Below the pieces are notes generated by a model. That model was not told the origin of the DNA and did no database searches. It saw only the letters and a program-made list of their open reading frames with translations. Positions 1 to 10,706 of a DNA stretch of 64,000 nucleotides are shown here, piece by piece (position 1 is the first letter of the stretch; the number at the start of each line of letters is the position of its first letter). Source of the DNA: Boesenbergia rotunda (taxonomy: Eukaryota > Streptophyta > Magnoliopsida > Zingiberales > Zingiberaceae); the NCBI GenBank assembly GCA_024364735.1, contig JAGFNQ010004749.1:437689-501688 (forward strand), given 5' to 3'. Made by a program: the position numbers and the translations under genes.

Positions 1-2
1 TT

Positions 3-392
3 TTTGCTGTGGGTATGTGCGCTAGGTATCAAGTTTGTGCCAAGGAATCTCATTTAATTGCTGTTAAAAGAATTTTGAGATACCTGAAGGGCACAATCGG
101 AGTTGGTCTTTGGTACCCCCGTCCGAGTCATTTGACCTAATCGACTACACCGATTCTGACTATGCTAGATGCAAGTTGGATCGGAAAAGCACAAGTGGGG
201 GTTGCCAATTTTTAGGGTCATCACTAGTTAGTTGGTCAATCGGAAGCAACATTGTGTGCTCTCTCCACGACCGAGGCAGAAATAATCGCCATGGAGAAAG
301 TGTATCACATTGTTGTAGATGATCATACATAGAGAACTATGGATTAACTACAAGGGTGTGCAAGTGTTGTGTGACAACATAAGTCCATAAAC
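3..392 (+). pseudogene. RNase H end of copia element A pol (left piece)
   Basis: This is the C-terminal RNase H region of a Ty1/copia polyprotein, which degrades the RNA strand during reverse transcription. The first frame (from base 3) contains AKESHLIAVKRILRYLKGT. A one-base shift near 118 moves to a frame with DLIDYTDSDYARCKLDRKST and the GGCQFLG..LVSW motif. A second shift near 245 leads to a TTEAE box. The gene is therefore dead. It stops at 392, where Copia-1 is inserted, and resumes at 9365. The residues resemble Sirevirus-type RNase H (KSTSGGC), but the lineage assignment is from memory. The rest of pol lies left of the window. Confidence 0.85.
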
Positions 393-920
393 TGTTGGTG
401 AGAGCCTAGAGCCGATCATGTAATGATTGTATGGACTAATTTGTATCATATTCCTATGTATAAATAAAGGCATGTTTTATGGTTATTATACTTACGTGTA
501 TTTGTGCCAATTAGCTAAGTATAATAATGTCCTTGAGTAGAAGGTTCTTATCTATATCAATCGATTGGTTGAATCGATAGTGAGATGATATAGAGAACAC
601 TACTCTAAATAATTCCTAGTCAAGTATTAACATTCTAGGACAATGTTAATACGTAGAGGCTAGCATGTAAGTCAACATGATGACTTGATCTCACAAGTCA
701 TGGATATAGAGATATCAAGTTGACACATGGGTATGCATTGGAGAATGTATACTGAATGACCCGCCATGAGAAAGTATCATGGATCGTTATATGAGTGTCA
801 TATACTTTCTCATGTGGCTATTAGTATGACTATTAGTCCTTGGACCTGAAGTCACCATGGATTCCTACATAAGGAGTTACGTACTTTGGCTTCGTCAAAC
901 GTCACCCGTAAATGGGTGGA

Positions 921-929
921 CTATAAAGG
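921..929 (+). promoter_or_regulatory. Candidate TATA box of Copia-1 LTR
   Basis: CTATAAAGG lies in the middle of the LTR and is conserved at 8130-8138 in the 3' LTR. Its position fits a U3/R boundary, but no transcript data support it. Confidence 0.35.
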
Positions 930-1387
930 CGATTACTGGGTATGTAACAAATTATGGAGAGGGATGTGAGTGATGTAGATGGGATCTATCCCTCCTATAT
1001 GACGGGAGCGATATCGTATTCTTGATAGAGTTAGACCACAAAGTGCATGGCCATGCCCAAGTGAGTCAATATGAGATATTGAACTCATTTGATTAGTGTG
1101 AGTCTACTTGGAGTTCAAGATATAGATTGACTCGAGGATGACACGGTCTATGCCTCAATTGAGTCAATCTAGATATCATGGATAGAGGGACATTATCATA
1201 TATTGTGAGAGTCACAATTATTAGTCACAAGGTGATGTTGGATCTCAACATTCTTGTAACTTGGGTAGCAATGATGTGTTGCTAGATACCGCTCATTGCT
1301 TATGTTTCTAAGAGGTTAGAAGCATTGCCAACGTTACAAGAACCTATAGGGTCACACGCAAAGGACAAATAGATGGAGAAAAATTGA

Positions 1388-1570
1388 AGTCAAGTTTGAC
1401 TTGACTAAATATGGAAAGTCCATAAAAGGCAAGTTTGACTTGACCTAAATCCAAATCAAGTTTGACTTGACTTGGTTCCACTTCAAGTTAGACTTGACAT
1501 GGGAGAAGAAATGGAGTCAAGTTTGACTTGACTAATATGGAAAGTCCATAAAAGGCAAGTTTGACTTGAC
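1388..1570 (+). repeat. Hairpin array GTCAAGT-TTG-ACTTGAC (5' LTR copy)
   Basis: Six copies of an inverted repeat, AGTCAAGT/ACTTGACT with a 3-nt centre, are spread over 183 bp and separated by unrelated spacers such as ATATGGAAAGTCCATAAAAG. One copy reads CAAGTTAGACTTG. The array recurs at 8597-8780. The conserved units in variable spacers suggest protein binding or RNA hairpins; the function is unknown. Confidence 0.75.
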
Positions 1571-1708
1571 CAAAAACCACCTCACCTTGAATTGACCAAG
1601 TGATGACTTGGCTTGGTTTTTGACTAAATGTGTATGCCACATCATTTCCAAGGTGGTAACCCCTCCCATTTGAATTTGAATTCAAATGGAGGAGGTTATG
1701 GCATGTTA

Positions 1709-1754
1709 TGGCCGGCCACTTAATGGCCATTAATGGCCATTAAGTGGCCGGCCA
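1709..1754. repeat. 46-bp perfect palindrome in Copia-1 5' LTR
   Basis: A perfect inverted repeat centred between 1731 and 1732. The left arm starts TGGCCGGCCACTTAATGG and the right arm is its exact complement. It contains GGCCGGCC and repeated ATGGCCAT. The 3' LTR copy at 8924-8963 keeps only the inner 40 bp because one base changed. Confidence 0.9.
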
Positions 1755-2152
1755 CCAAGGGTGAACAAAAAGGGATTTTGGTTCCCTTTTTGTGTGTGGC
1801 TCTTCTTCTTCCTTTTGAGATTTTCTTTTTGAAGATCTTGCTCTACTTCTCCTCTTGTCGAAACCGAGAAGGTGCTAGCACACCTAAGGTTTTGATCCAT
1901 CTATTTTGTTCGCGTGGATACATATAGAGGAGTGTCTGCCTTGATACTCTACGAGATCCGGCGGCTTTTGGACAAGCGGGAAAGCGAAGGGCTACGCATC
2001 AAGGGTAATGGTTCTATCATGTAGATCTAATGTAGATTTAGTAGTGAAACTCGTACTCGTAATTTATTTTATGTTCGCACGGATCCCGTGGCCGAACTTC
2101 TGGGGTTTCCGCAACGCAAAAAGCGGTTTTTGCGGCCTAGAATGTCTAACAG

Positions 2153-2164
2153 TGGTATCAGAGC
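2153..2164 (+). promoter_or_regulatory. Copia-1 primer-binding site (initiator Met tRNA)
   Basis: TGGTATCAGAGC follows the 5' LTR after one spacer base. This is the standard plant copia PBS, complementary to the 3' end of initiator Met tRNA, where minus-strand DNA synthesis starts. Confidence 0.95.
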
Positions 2165-3272
2165 CACGTGCGAACCTTGTACGAGTTTAAATTTGTTTTT
2201 TTTTGTATTAGATACAAAATTTACAGACAAATAATATTCTGTGATTTTTCGAAATTTATAGTATTTATGGGTATTTTTCTCATAAAGTCGAAGCAACAAG
2301 TGTTCGGACACTTGTAGGCTTCACCGATCGAGAAAAACTTTCCGAAACGGAAAGATCTCGCTATAATTTTTCGGGACAGCGGCTTAAGTTGCTGTAAGGT
2401 GGTTTTGGGACACTCGCGAAATTCATTTCGCGAGTAGGGGCGCTGCCCCTAACCCCGCGAGGGGCATTGTCCCGCAATCGTGCCCGAAAATCGTGTAGCG
2501 GGACCGTTACGGAAGGGTAACTCATAATATTGGAAAATTGTCGAAAAATTATAGAAATTTATTTAAAATACATAATTTGGAATTATGTATGGATTTGTGA
2601 TGATCATGGCCCAATAAAAACCCAATATGATTGGAATGTGTTGTAATTCATATTACGGTCTGCGTACCGTTTTTGTGGTTGTGCGTGTTGTATAGTGTAT
2701 GCGACCTGCGAGTCGGCTTCTTTTATTTTATTTCTGTATTTTCTTATTTTGTAATGTCCAAAATGAAGACGGTGGATGGTCCATCCGAAGACGGAGTTAT
2801 GGAGGAGGCCAACGACACGTGGCGGTCAAAGGAGAAGCTTGGAGAAGCTAACCCTAGGTTGACCGTCAGATCTTCTCATTGGCTTGAGAAGATCGTAGTA
2901 GGGCCATGATCAAATCACAAATTAAATTATTTTATATTTCTTGTATGTGATGCATGCTAGTATAAAGTAATTAGAGCCTTTGTGTATATGATACACCCCT
3001 CTCTCGATTAGATTAGATCTAATTTAAATCGACTCGTAAATGCCTACCAAGTTTTGATACCTATCACTACCTCGATCATTTGTTGTTGTTGAATCTGCCA
3101 AAGCAGAGCAACACATTTAATCTTGGTAGGGTACGGAGGGACAATCTTGGTCCCGCCTATCACGGCTTGGGTGAGAACAAACTCAATCAGATTGAGTGAA
3201 ACTAGTTAACTCGGTCGGATCGAGTCTAACTATAGGCATATTCCAATCGTTGGAAAGGTAGGATAAAAATCG

Positions 3273-3330
3273 CATTTATATTAAAACTTGGGCGATTTAG
3301 CCAAAGCTAACTCAAGTTTTTATGTAAATG
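3273..3330 (+). other. Leader stem-loop 1 with 22-nt loop
   Basis: Arms 3273-3290 and 3313-3330 pair over 18 positions with one G-U wobble and one mismatch, enclosing the 22-nt loop 3291-3312 (starts GGCGATTTAGCC). The same loop closes a different stem 100 bp downstream. Confidence 0.75.
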
Positions 3331-3392
3331 TAAATTTTAATCCTATAAACAAGAGTTGCATAGAGATGTAATCGGTAAATTATTACCTACCG

Positions 3393-3446
3393 ATCGTACT
3401 AAGTCTTGGGCGATTTAGCCAAAGCTAACTCAAGGCTTAGTATGAT
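3393..3446 (+). other. Leader stem-loop 2 with the same 22-nt loop
   Basis: Arms 3393-3408 and 3431-3446 pair over 16 positions, two of them G-U wobbles. The loop 3409-3430 is identical to that of stem-loop 1, while most of the stem sequence is different. Confidence 0.78.
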
Positions 3447-3628
3447 GTGGATCTTGTCCCACTATATTATAGTTAAATTAGATAGAATCTTGTAGCGTGG
3501 TTTGACCACATCTATGACTTGATTCTACAAATTTCTATAATTCAGTGGGAGAATCATTTAATTAAAGGCCTAATTAAATGAAAGGGAATATGTTATTTAT
3601 TTTCTGCATTTTATTGTTGTAGATTGCC

Positions 3629-5658
3629 ATGTCGACAAACGCAAATACTCTCTCCTGCGATCTGTCCTTGAGAAGGACAAGCTCAACGGAGCAAACTTCC
3701 TGGACTGGTACAGGAACTTGAGAATAGTTCTCAAGCAAGAACGTAAACTGTACGTTCTGGAGCAGCCTATTCCCGAGGCACCTCCTGCCAGTGCCACGCG
3801 AGCTGACCGTGATGCTCACAAGAAGCATCAAGATGACGCATTAGATGTGTCATGCCTTATGCTCGCAACCATGAACTCTGAGCTTCAGAAGCAACATGAG
3901 TTAATGGATGCTTTCGATATGGTTGAGCATCTGCGTCAACTGTATCAAGGACAAGCAAGGCACGAGAGATTTGAGATCTCTAAGGCACTGTTTCAGTGCA
4001 AGATGCAAGAAGGGACTCCCGTAGGTCCCTATGTACTCAAGATGATTGGGTACATAGAGAATTTACAGAGATTGGGATTCCCACTGGGCCAAGAGCTGGC
4101 CACAGACTTGATCTTGCAGTCCCTTCCCGAAAGTTATAGTCAATTTGTCATGAACTGGAACATGAATGAAATTGACAAGCCCCTGCCTGAGATGCTCAGC
4201 ATGTTAAGAACTGCTGAGCTCAATCTTAAGAAGGCCAAGCCCATTTTGATGGTGCAGAAGGACAAAGGTAAGGGCAAGCCCAAAGGCAAGGGAAAGTCTC
4301 AAGCCAAGGGCAAGGGCAAGGGCAAAGCACTGAAACCCAAAGGAGGGGTTGCCAAGGATGCTACCTGCTTCCACTGCGGTGAGACCGGACACTGGAAGCG
4401 GAACTGCAAGAAATATATGGAAGATCTCCAGAAGAAGAGAAGTCAGACTTCTACTTCAGGTATTCATGTTATAGAAGTCAATTTGTCTATTTCTACATCA
4501 TGGGTATTAGATACCGGATGTGCTTCTCACATTTGTACTAATGTGCAGGCGCTGAGAAATAGCAGGGCATTGACAAAGGGCGAGGTGGACTTACGAGTTG
4601 GCAATGGAGCAAGAGTTGCTGCTGTTGCTACAGGAGTTTATATGCTATCTCTGCCCTCTGGGCTTGTATTAGAGTTAGATGATTGTTATTATGTGCCTGC
4701 TCTGACTAAGAACATAGTTTCTGTTTCTTGTTTAGACAAGAAAGGATTTTCGTTTATAATAAAGAACAAATGTTGTTCAGTTTATTTAAATGAAATGTTC
4801 TATTGTAGTGCACCTCTGATGAATGGACTCTATCTTCTAGACTTAGAAAACCCTATCTATAACATAAATACCAAAAGGCTCAAGTCTAATGACTTGAACC
4901 AAACCTATATCTGGCACTGTCGCTTAGGCCATATAAATGAGAGTCGCCTATCTCAGCTCCATAGAGATGGTTTGCTGGACTCATTTGATTTTGAATCATT
5001 TGAGACATGCGAGTCTTGCCTTCTTGGCAAGATGACCAAGACTCCATTCAGTGGACACAGCGAAAGAGCAACCGATTTATTAGGTCTTATACATAGCGAT
5101 GTATGTGGCCCTTTCAATGTTGCTGCCAGAGGTGGTTATAGGTACTTCATTACATTTACTGATGATTTCAGTAGATATGGTTATGTGTACTTGATGACAC
5201 ATAAGTCAGAATCCTTTGAAAAGTTCAAAGAAGTCAAGAATGAAGTACAAAACCAGCTTGGCAAGAGTATTAAAATACTTCGATCAGATCGAGGTGGAGA
5301 ATACCTCAGCCATGAGTTCCGTGACTATCTAGCTGAGTGTGGGATTCTGTCCCAACTCACTCCTCCTGGAACACCACAATGGAATGGTGTGTCCGAAAGG
5401 AGGAATCGTACCCTATTAGATATGGTGCGATCCATGATGAGTCACACAGATCTTCCTATATCCTTTTGGGGATATGCTCTGGACACGGCAGCCTTCACTC
5501 TTAACCGTGTTCCATCAAAGGCTGTAGTAAAGACACCATATCAGATATGGACTGGGAAGAGTCCCCAGATGTCTTTTATGAGATTTGGGGTTGCGAAGCT
5601 TACGTACGACGTCAAGTTCAGAAAACTGGACCCAAATCCGACAAGTGCTATTTTATAG
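3629..5658 (+). pseudogene. Copia-1 gag, protease and integrase (frameshifted)
   Basis: The 5' half of a Ty1/copia polyprotein. The likely start ATG is at 3629; a one-base break near 3650 is needed to enter the long frame that then stays open to 5658. In order: gag core beginning LEKDKLNGANF (from about 3666), a Lys/Gly-rich basic stretch (4258-4350), zinc knuckle CFHCGETGHWKRNC (4366-4407), aspartic protease with LDTGCASH (Asp-Thr-Gly at 4510), the integrase HHCC region (WHCRLGHI..CESCLLGK, 4909-5030), and the integrase core with HSDVCGP, RSDRGGEY and VSERRNR carrying the D, D and E residues. A further shift near 5575 moves the downstream IWGCEAYVR motif to another frame. Confidence 0.9.
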
Positions 5659-7580
5659 GATATCCCAAGGAAACGAAGGGATATTACTTCTACATTCCCA
5701 GTCAGCACAAAGTGTTTGTGGCAAGACTGGGGTTTTTCTAGAAAGAGATTTGTTTCTAGAAAAACTAGTGGGAGTACGTTCGATCTTGAAGAACTTCAAG
5801 ATATGGACCAAAGCACTGAGGCCTTGATGGAGGTTGAACAGGAACCACAAAGTGTTGTGGATCATGAGGTTGTTACACAAGGAGTTATGGAACAACATCC
5901 TGTTCAAGTAGACCTACCTCTTCGCAGGTCTGGTAGGGTACGTCATCAGGCTGAGAGATATTCATTTCTCTTGTCTAATGACAATGACGTTGTGCTCATT
6001 GAGAATGAGCCAACAACCTATCAGGAAGCTGTGATGAGCCCAGATTCTGAGAAATGGCTTGAGGCCATGAGATCCGAGATGGATTCCATGTACACCAACC
6101 AAGTTTGGACCTTGGTTGATCCACCTGAAGGGGTAAAACCCATTGGGTGTAAGTGGGTCTTTAAGAGAAAGACTGACATAGGAGGACTTACGCATACCTA
6201 TAAGGGTAGACTGGTAGCAAAGGGTTTCAAACAAATTCATGGTATTGACTATGATGAAACCTTTTCTCCAGTAGCGATGTTTAAGTCCATTCGGATCATG
6301 CTTGCTATTGCAGCATACCACGATTATGAGATCTGGCAGATGGATGTCAAAACCGCGTTCCTGAATGGGAACCTACTCGAGGATGTGTACATGACACAAC
6401 CTGAGGGTTTTGTAGATCCAAAGCATACTGGCAGAGTATGCAAGCTGCAAAGGTCCATTTATGGACTAAAGCAAGCTTCTCGGAGCTGGAATCTTCGATT
6501 CGATGATGCAATCAAACAGTTTGGTTTCATCAAGAATGAAGATGAACCCTGTGTCTACAAAGGGTTGAAGGAAACATAGTAGTTTTCCTCATATTGTATG
6601 TGGATGACATACTACTCATTGGGAATGATATTCCTATGCTTCAGTCTGTGAAGACTTGGCTGGGGAATTGTTTCTCAATGAAGGACTTAGGTGAAGCAGC
6701 CTGTATTTTAGGCATCAAGATCTATAGAGATAGATCTAAGAGATTGCTTGGCCTAAGTCAGAGTACATACATTGACAAGGTCTTACTTCGGTTTGCCATG
6801 CAGAATTCCAAGAAAGGATTTCTGCCTATGTCACATGGTATGAGTCTTTCGAAGACTCAAAGTCCCTCTTCTAGAGAGGAGAGAGACCGCATGGATCAGA
6901 TCCCTTATGCCTCGGCCATAGGATCTGTCATGTACGCCATGCTATGTACTCGTCCTGATGTCTCGTATGCTTTAAGTATGACGAGCAGATACCAGTCAGA
7001 TCCAGGTGAGCGTCACTGGATAGCGGTCAAGAATATTCTTAAGTACTTGAGAAGGACTAAAGAATATTTCTTGATATATGGAGGCGATGAGGAGCTAACT
7101 GTAAAGGGTTACAGTGATGCCAGCTTCCAAACCGACCAGGATGATTATCGGTCGCAGTCAGGGTTCGTGTTTTGTCTGAATGGCGACGCTGTGAGCTGGA
7201 AGAGTTCGAAGCAGGACACAGTTGCTGATTCTACAACAGAGGCTGAGTATATTGCTGCATCAGAGGCAGCAAAGGAGGCAGTTTGGATCCGCAAGTTCGT
7301 TGCAGAGCTTGGGGTGGTTCCTAGCATTGCAGATCCCATAGAGCTCTATTGTGACAATAATGGAGCTATTGCGCAGGCTAAGGAACCTCGCTCACACCAG
7401 CGGACCAAACATATACTACGACGCTTCCATCTCATTCGAGAGATCATCGATAGAGGAGATGTGAAGATATGCAGAGTACCCACAGAGGCGAATGTCGCAG
7501 ATCCCCTGACCAAGGCTTTGGCACAGACAAAGCATGATGGTCACACTAGATCATTGAGTATTAGATACTACAGTGATTGA
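5659..7580 (+). pseudogene. Copia-1 reverse transcriptase and RNase H (frameshifted)
   Basis: The 3' half of the copia polyprotein. After frame breaks near 5575 and 5740, the RT domain runs through KWLEAMRSEMDSM, GCKWVFKRK, KGRLVAKGF and QMDVKTAFLNGNL. A shift near 6570 precedes the catalytic YVDD box (about 6597). RNase H follows, with SDASFQTDQDD, ADSTTEAEYIAASEAAKE and LYCDNNGAIAQAKEPRSHQ, and ends at a TGA at 7578-7580, ten bases before the PPT. At least four indels in this 4-kb reading frame make the copy inactive, if the assembly is right here. Confidence 0.9.
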
Positions 7581-7590
7581 CACTAGTGCT

Positions 7591-7600
7591 AGTGGGAGAT
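7591..7600 (+). promoter_or_regulatory. Copia-1 polypurine tract
   Basis: AGTGGGAGAT directly precedes the TGTTGG start of the 3' LTR. It is the usual primer for plus-strand DNA synthesis in copia elements. Confidence 0.85.
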
Positions 7601-8596
7601 TGTTGGTGAGAGCCCTAGAGCCGATCATGTAATGATTGTATGGACTAATTTGTATCATATTCCTATGTATAAATAAAGGCATGTTTTATGGTTATTATAC
7701 TTACGTGTATTTGTGCCAATTAGCTAAGTATAATAATGTCCTTGAGTAGAAGGTTCTTATCTATATCAATCGATTGGTTGAATCGATAGTGAGATGATAT
7801 AGAGAACACTACTCTAAATAATTCCTAGTCAAGTATTAACATTCTAGGACAATGTTAATACGTAGAGGCTAGCATGTAAGTCAACATGATGACTTGATCT
7901 CACAAGTCATGGATATAGAGATATCAAGTTGACACATGGGTATGCATTGGAGAATGTATACTGAATGACCCACCATGAGAAAGTATCATGGATCGTTATA
8001 TGAGTGTCATATACTTTCTCATGTGGCTATTAGTATGACTATTAGTCCTTGGACCTGAAGTCACCATGGATTCCTACATAAGGAGTTACGTATTTTGGCT
8101 TCGTCAAACGTCACCCGTAAATGGGTGGACTATAAAGGCGATTACTGGGTATGTAACAAATTATGGAGAGGGATGTGAGTGATGTAGATGGGATCTATCC
8201 CTCCTATATGACGGGAGCGATATCGTATTCTTGATAGAGTTAGACCACAAAGTGCATGGCCATGCCCAAGTGAGTCAATATGAGATATTGAACTCATTTG
8301 ATTAGTGTGAGTCTACTTGGAGTTCAAGATATAGATTGACTCGAGGATGACACGGTCTATGCCTCAATTGAGTCAATCTAGATATCATGGATAGAGGGAC
8401 ATTACCATATATTGTGAGAGTCACAATTATTAGTCACAAGGTGATGTTGGATCTCAACATTCTTGTAACTTGGGTAGCAATGATGTGTTGCTAGATACCG
8501 CTCATTGCTTATGTTTCTAAGAGGTTAGAAGCATTGCCAACGTTACAAGAACCTATAGGGTCACACGCAAAGGACAAATAGATGGAGAAAAATTGA

Positions 8597-8780
8597 AGTC
8601 AAGTTTGACTTGACTAAATATGGAAAGTCCATAAAAGGCAAGTTTGACTTGACCTAAATCCAAATCAAGTTTGACTTGACTTGGTTCCACTTCAAGTTAG
8701 ACTTGACATGGGAGAAGAAATGGAGTCAAGTTTGACTTGACTGTTTATGGAAAGTCCATAAAAGGCAAGTTTGACTTGAC
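8597..8780 (+). repeat. Hairpin array GTCAAGT-TTG-ACTTGAC (3' LTR copy)
   Basis: Copy of the 1388-1570 array. The units are intact, while a spacer between units changed (CTAATATGG became CTGTTTATGG). Confidence 0.75.
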
Positions 8781-8923
8781 CAAAAAAACCACCTCACCTT
8801 GAATTGACCAAGTGATGACTTGGCTTGGTTTTTGAGTAAATGTGTATGTCACATCATTTCCAAGGTGGTAACCCCTCCCATTTGAATTTGAATTCAAATG
8901 GAGGAGGTTATGGCATGTTATGA

Positions 8924-8963
8924 CCGGCCACTTAATGGCCATTAATGGCCATTAAGTGGCCGG
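8924..8963. repeat. 40-bp palindrome in Copia-1 3' LTR
   Basis: The 3' LTR counterpart of the 46-bp palindrome. A G-to-A change at 8923 breaks the outermost pairs; the inner 40 bp are still perfect. Confidence 0.88.
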
Positions 8964-9364
8964 CCACCAAGGGTGAACAAAAAGGGATTTTGGTTCCCTT
9001 TTTGTGTGTGGCTCTTCTTCTTCCTCTAGAGATTTTCTTTTTGAAGATCTTGCTCTACTTCTCCTCTGGTTGAAACCGAGAAGGTGCTAGCACACCTAAG
9101 GTTTTGATCCATCTATTTTGTTCGCGTGGATACATATAGAGGAGTGTCTGCCTTGATACTCTACGAGATCCGGCGGCTTTTGGACAAGCGGGAAAGCGAA
9201 GGGCTACGCATCAAGGGTAATGGTTCTATCATGTAGATCTAATGTAGATTTAGTAGTGAAACTCGTACTCGTAATTTATTTTTATGTTCGCACGGATCCC
9301 GTGGCCGAACTTCTGGGGTTTCCGCAACGCAAAAAGCGGTTTTTGCGGCCTAGAATGTCTAACA

Positions 9365-9572
9365 AAACCTAACAAAGAATCCAGTCTATCATTCTAGAAC
9401 CAAGCATATTGAAGTGTGTCACCACTTCATTAGAGATCATGTTGCTAGATGAGACATTGTACTCTCACATATAGAGTCCAAATCAAATCTAGCGGACATT
9501 TTCACTAAACCACTCCTTGAGAATGAGTTTAGCTTCTTGCGAAAAGAATTGGGAATGTGTCGTGCTTCATAG
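9365..9572 (+). pseudogene. RNase H end of copia element A pol (right piece)
   Basis: Continuation of the RNase H broken at 392. It reads SRTKHIEVCHHFIRDHVA, then an in-frame TGA where a sense codon is expected, then DIVLSHIESKSNLADIFTKP and LRKELGMCRAS, ending with TAG at 9570-9572. These are the closing motifs of a copia pol. Together with 3-392 it shows that A is a plus-strand element whose 3' side extends rightward to the accessory gene. Confidence 0.88.
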
Positions 9573-10106
9573 GACTAAAAAGCATTCAAAAACCCTTCAT
9601 GATCAATTCAATTGTTGGGAACAATTGGGTAACTTGGGGACATCTCACACAAACTATAAGGTTTACCAAAACGTTTTTGTTTGCTAGAAATGGGGTGAGA
9701 TGCTAGGATCAACTTAATTTCTCAAAATGTCAATGCATCCCTTGAGAAATTAGGTTGACGAGACAATAATCACTAAGTTGACCAAGTATGGGGAAAACCA
9801 ATGCATAACACATGTGTACTTGGCTCCATGATCATACTTGGACATTCCAATCAAGGAAACTTGATTGGAGACTTTTTCTTGATACAAACTTGGTTGGAAA
9901 TTGATTAAATGTTTGTGATTGAATTTGATTTCACTTGGGTGGAGCAAATTGATTTGTTAGACTCATAAGGACCTTTGATCCTTATTAAAGGATCAATTAT
10001 AGTCAAGGGATCACTTCCAAGATCGATAATTTTCATCTGATCTTATCAGAAATCGATAGGGAGTCTGAAACTGAAATTTCAGATCGTATTAGAAAAATTC
10101 AGGGAG
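9573..10106 (+). other. Non-coding 3' region of element A
   Basis: 534 bp with no supportable gene. A TGTTGGGAACAATTGG phrase at 9614 resembles a copia LTR start, but no clear polypurine tract precedes it, so I do not call an LTR here. Confidence 0.45.
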
Positions 10107-10468
10107 CCTGATCGGTCACCGGACCGATCAGGAGGATATCTGATCGGTCCAACAGACTGATCAAGTTGTTTCGCAATTACTCACAGAAATCTCTCTGTGT
10201 TGGCCTAGATCGGTCCATAGACCGATCTGGCTCACTGTGGTGATCGGTCCACAAACCGTTCATGAGGCTCACAGAAAACCTCCCAAACCCACTATTCGCT
10301 CCCTGATCGATCAGCCGATCGATCAGGAGCCTGCCTAATCGGTCACCCGACCGATCAGGACCAGGCCAGACCGATCAGGCCGGGGCCTGATCAGTCTGGG
10401 CGCTCCCAGATCGAACGGTGATCCGTTCGATCACATTAAATTGCGGTTGGTGGACCGATCCACCAACC
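10107..10468 (+). repeat. GATCGGTC..GACCGATC palindrome array upstream of accessory gene A
   Basis: Around nine imperfect palindromes such as CTGATCGGTC-n-GACCGATCAG, TCGGTCCATAGACCGA, CTGATCGATCAG and GATCGAAC..GTTCGATC lie in 360 bp directly before the 5' end of the accessory gene. The same box type fills the LTR of element F (61494-62155). The position suggests a promoter-proximal array; the function is inferred. Confidence 0.75.
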
Positions 10469-10706
10469 TATTAACTCCCTCTAAACCTTACCTTCCCAAG
10501 CCCTAGCGCCGAACCCCTCTCTTCCTGTGCGTGAGTTCTTCTGCGCGTGGCTGCTAGAGGTCTTCTTCCTGCTGTTGGTGTTCTCAGCAACTCCTAGCTG
10601 CGAGCTTGTGATTTGGTTTTCCTTGTGCACGTCCTCTGCGTCGTTCCATTCTCTGCGAGGTTTTTCTCTCGACTTGAGACGTATTCTTCCGAAGTCAATC
10701 GACCTC

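Larger units (their letters stand above)
393..2151 (+). repeat. Copia-1 5' LTR
   Basis: 1759-bp LTR starting TGTTGGTGAGAGCC and ending GAATGTCTAACA, repeated at 7601-9364. By eye I see about a dozen substitutions and a few short indels between the copies, so the insertion is fairly recent. It holds a candidate TATA box near 921, an array of GTCAAGT..ACTTGAC hairpins (1388-1570) and a 46-bp perfect palindrome (1709-1754). Short reading frames inside it are not genes. Confidence 0.95.
2165..3628 (+). other. Copia-1 untranslated leader
   Basis: This 1.46-kb stretch between PBS and gag has no convincing coding sequence. It includes an inverted repeat around 2415-2440 (ACTCGCGAAAT..ATTTCGCGAGT) and two large stem-loops (3273-3330, 3393-3446) with the same loop. 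The leader is where packaging and dimerisation signals of a retroelement RNA would be expected. Confidence 0.7.
393..9364 (+). mobile_element. Copia-1, complete Ty1/copia LTR retrotransposon
   Basis: A complete 8.97-kb copia element: 5' LTR, Met-tRNA PBS, a 1.46-kb leader, gag-protease-integrase-RT-RNase H, PPT and 3' LTR. It begins TGTTGG and ends CTAACA. It is flanked by AAAC on both sides (389-392 and 9365-9368), a 4-bp target duplication or a 5-bp one with a mismatch. It splits the RNase H of element A: removing it and one AAAC makes the interrupted gene resume in the expected motif order. The RNase H ending (HILRR.HLIREII) resembles the Tork/Ivana type; the exact lineage is not certain. 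The polyprotein has several frame breaks, so this copy should not be autonomous. Confidence 0.93.
7601..9364 (+). repeat. Copia-1 3' LTR
   Basis: 1764-bp copy of the 393-2151 LTR with the same TGTTGG..CTAACA ends. It contains the hairpin array at 8597-8780 and the palindrome at 8924-8963. It is followed by AAAC, the target duplication, and then by the resumed RNase H of element A. Confidence 0.95.

Noticed and set aside
2631..2909. 92-residue frame in the Copia-1 leader
   Set aside because: No domain and no place in a copia polyprotein; the first half is just hydrophobic T-rich translation.
9614..9640. TGTTGGGAACAATTGG as the start of A's 3' LTR
   Set aside because: No polypurine tract precedes it, no second copy is seen, and an accessory gene of the element follows further right.
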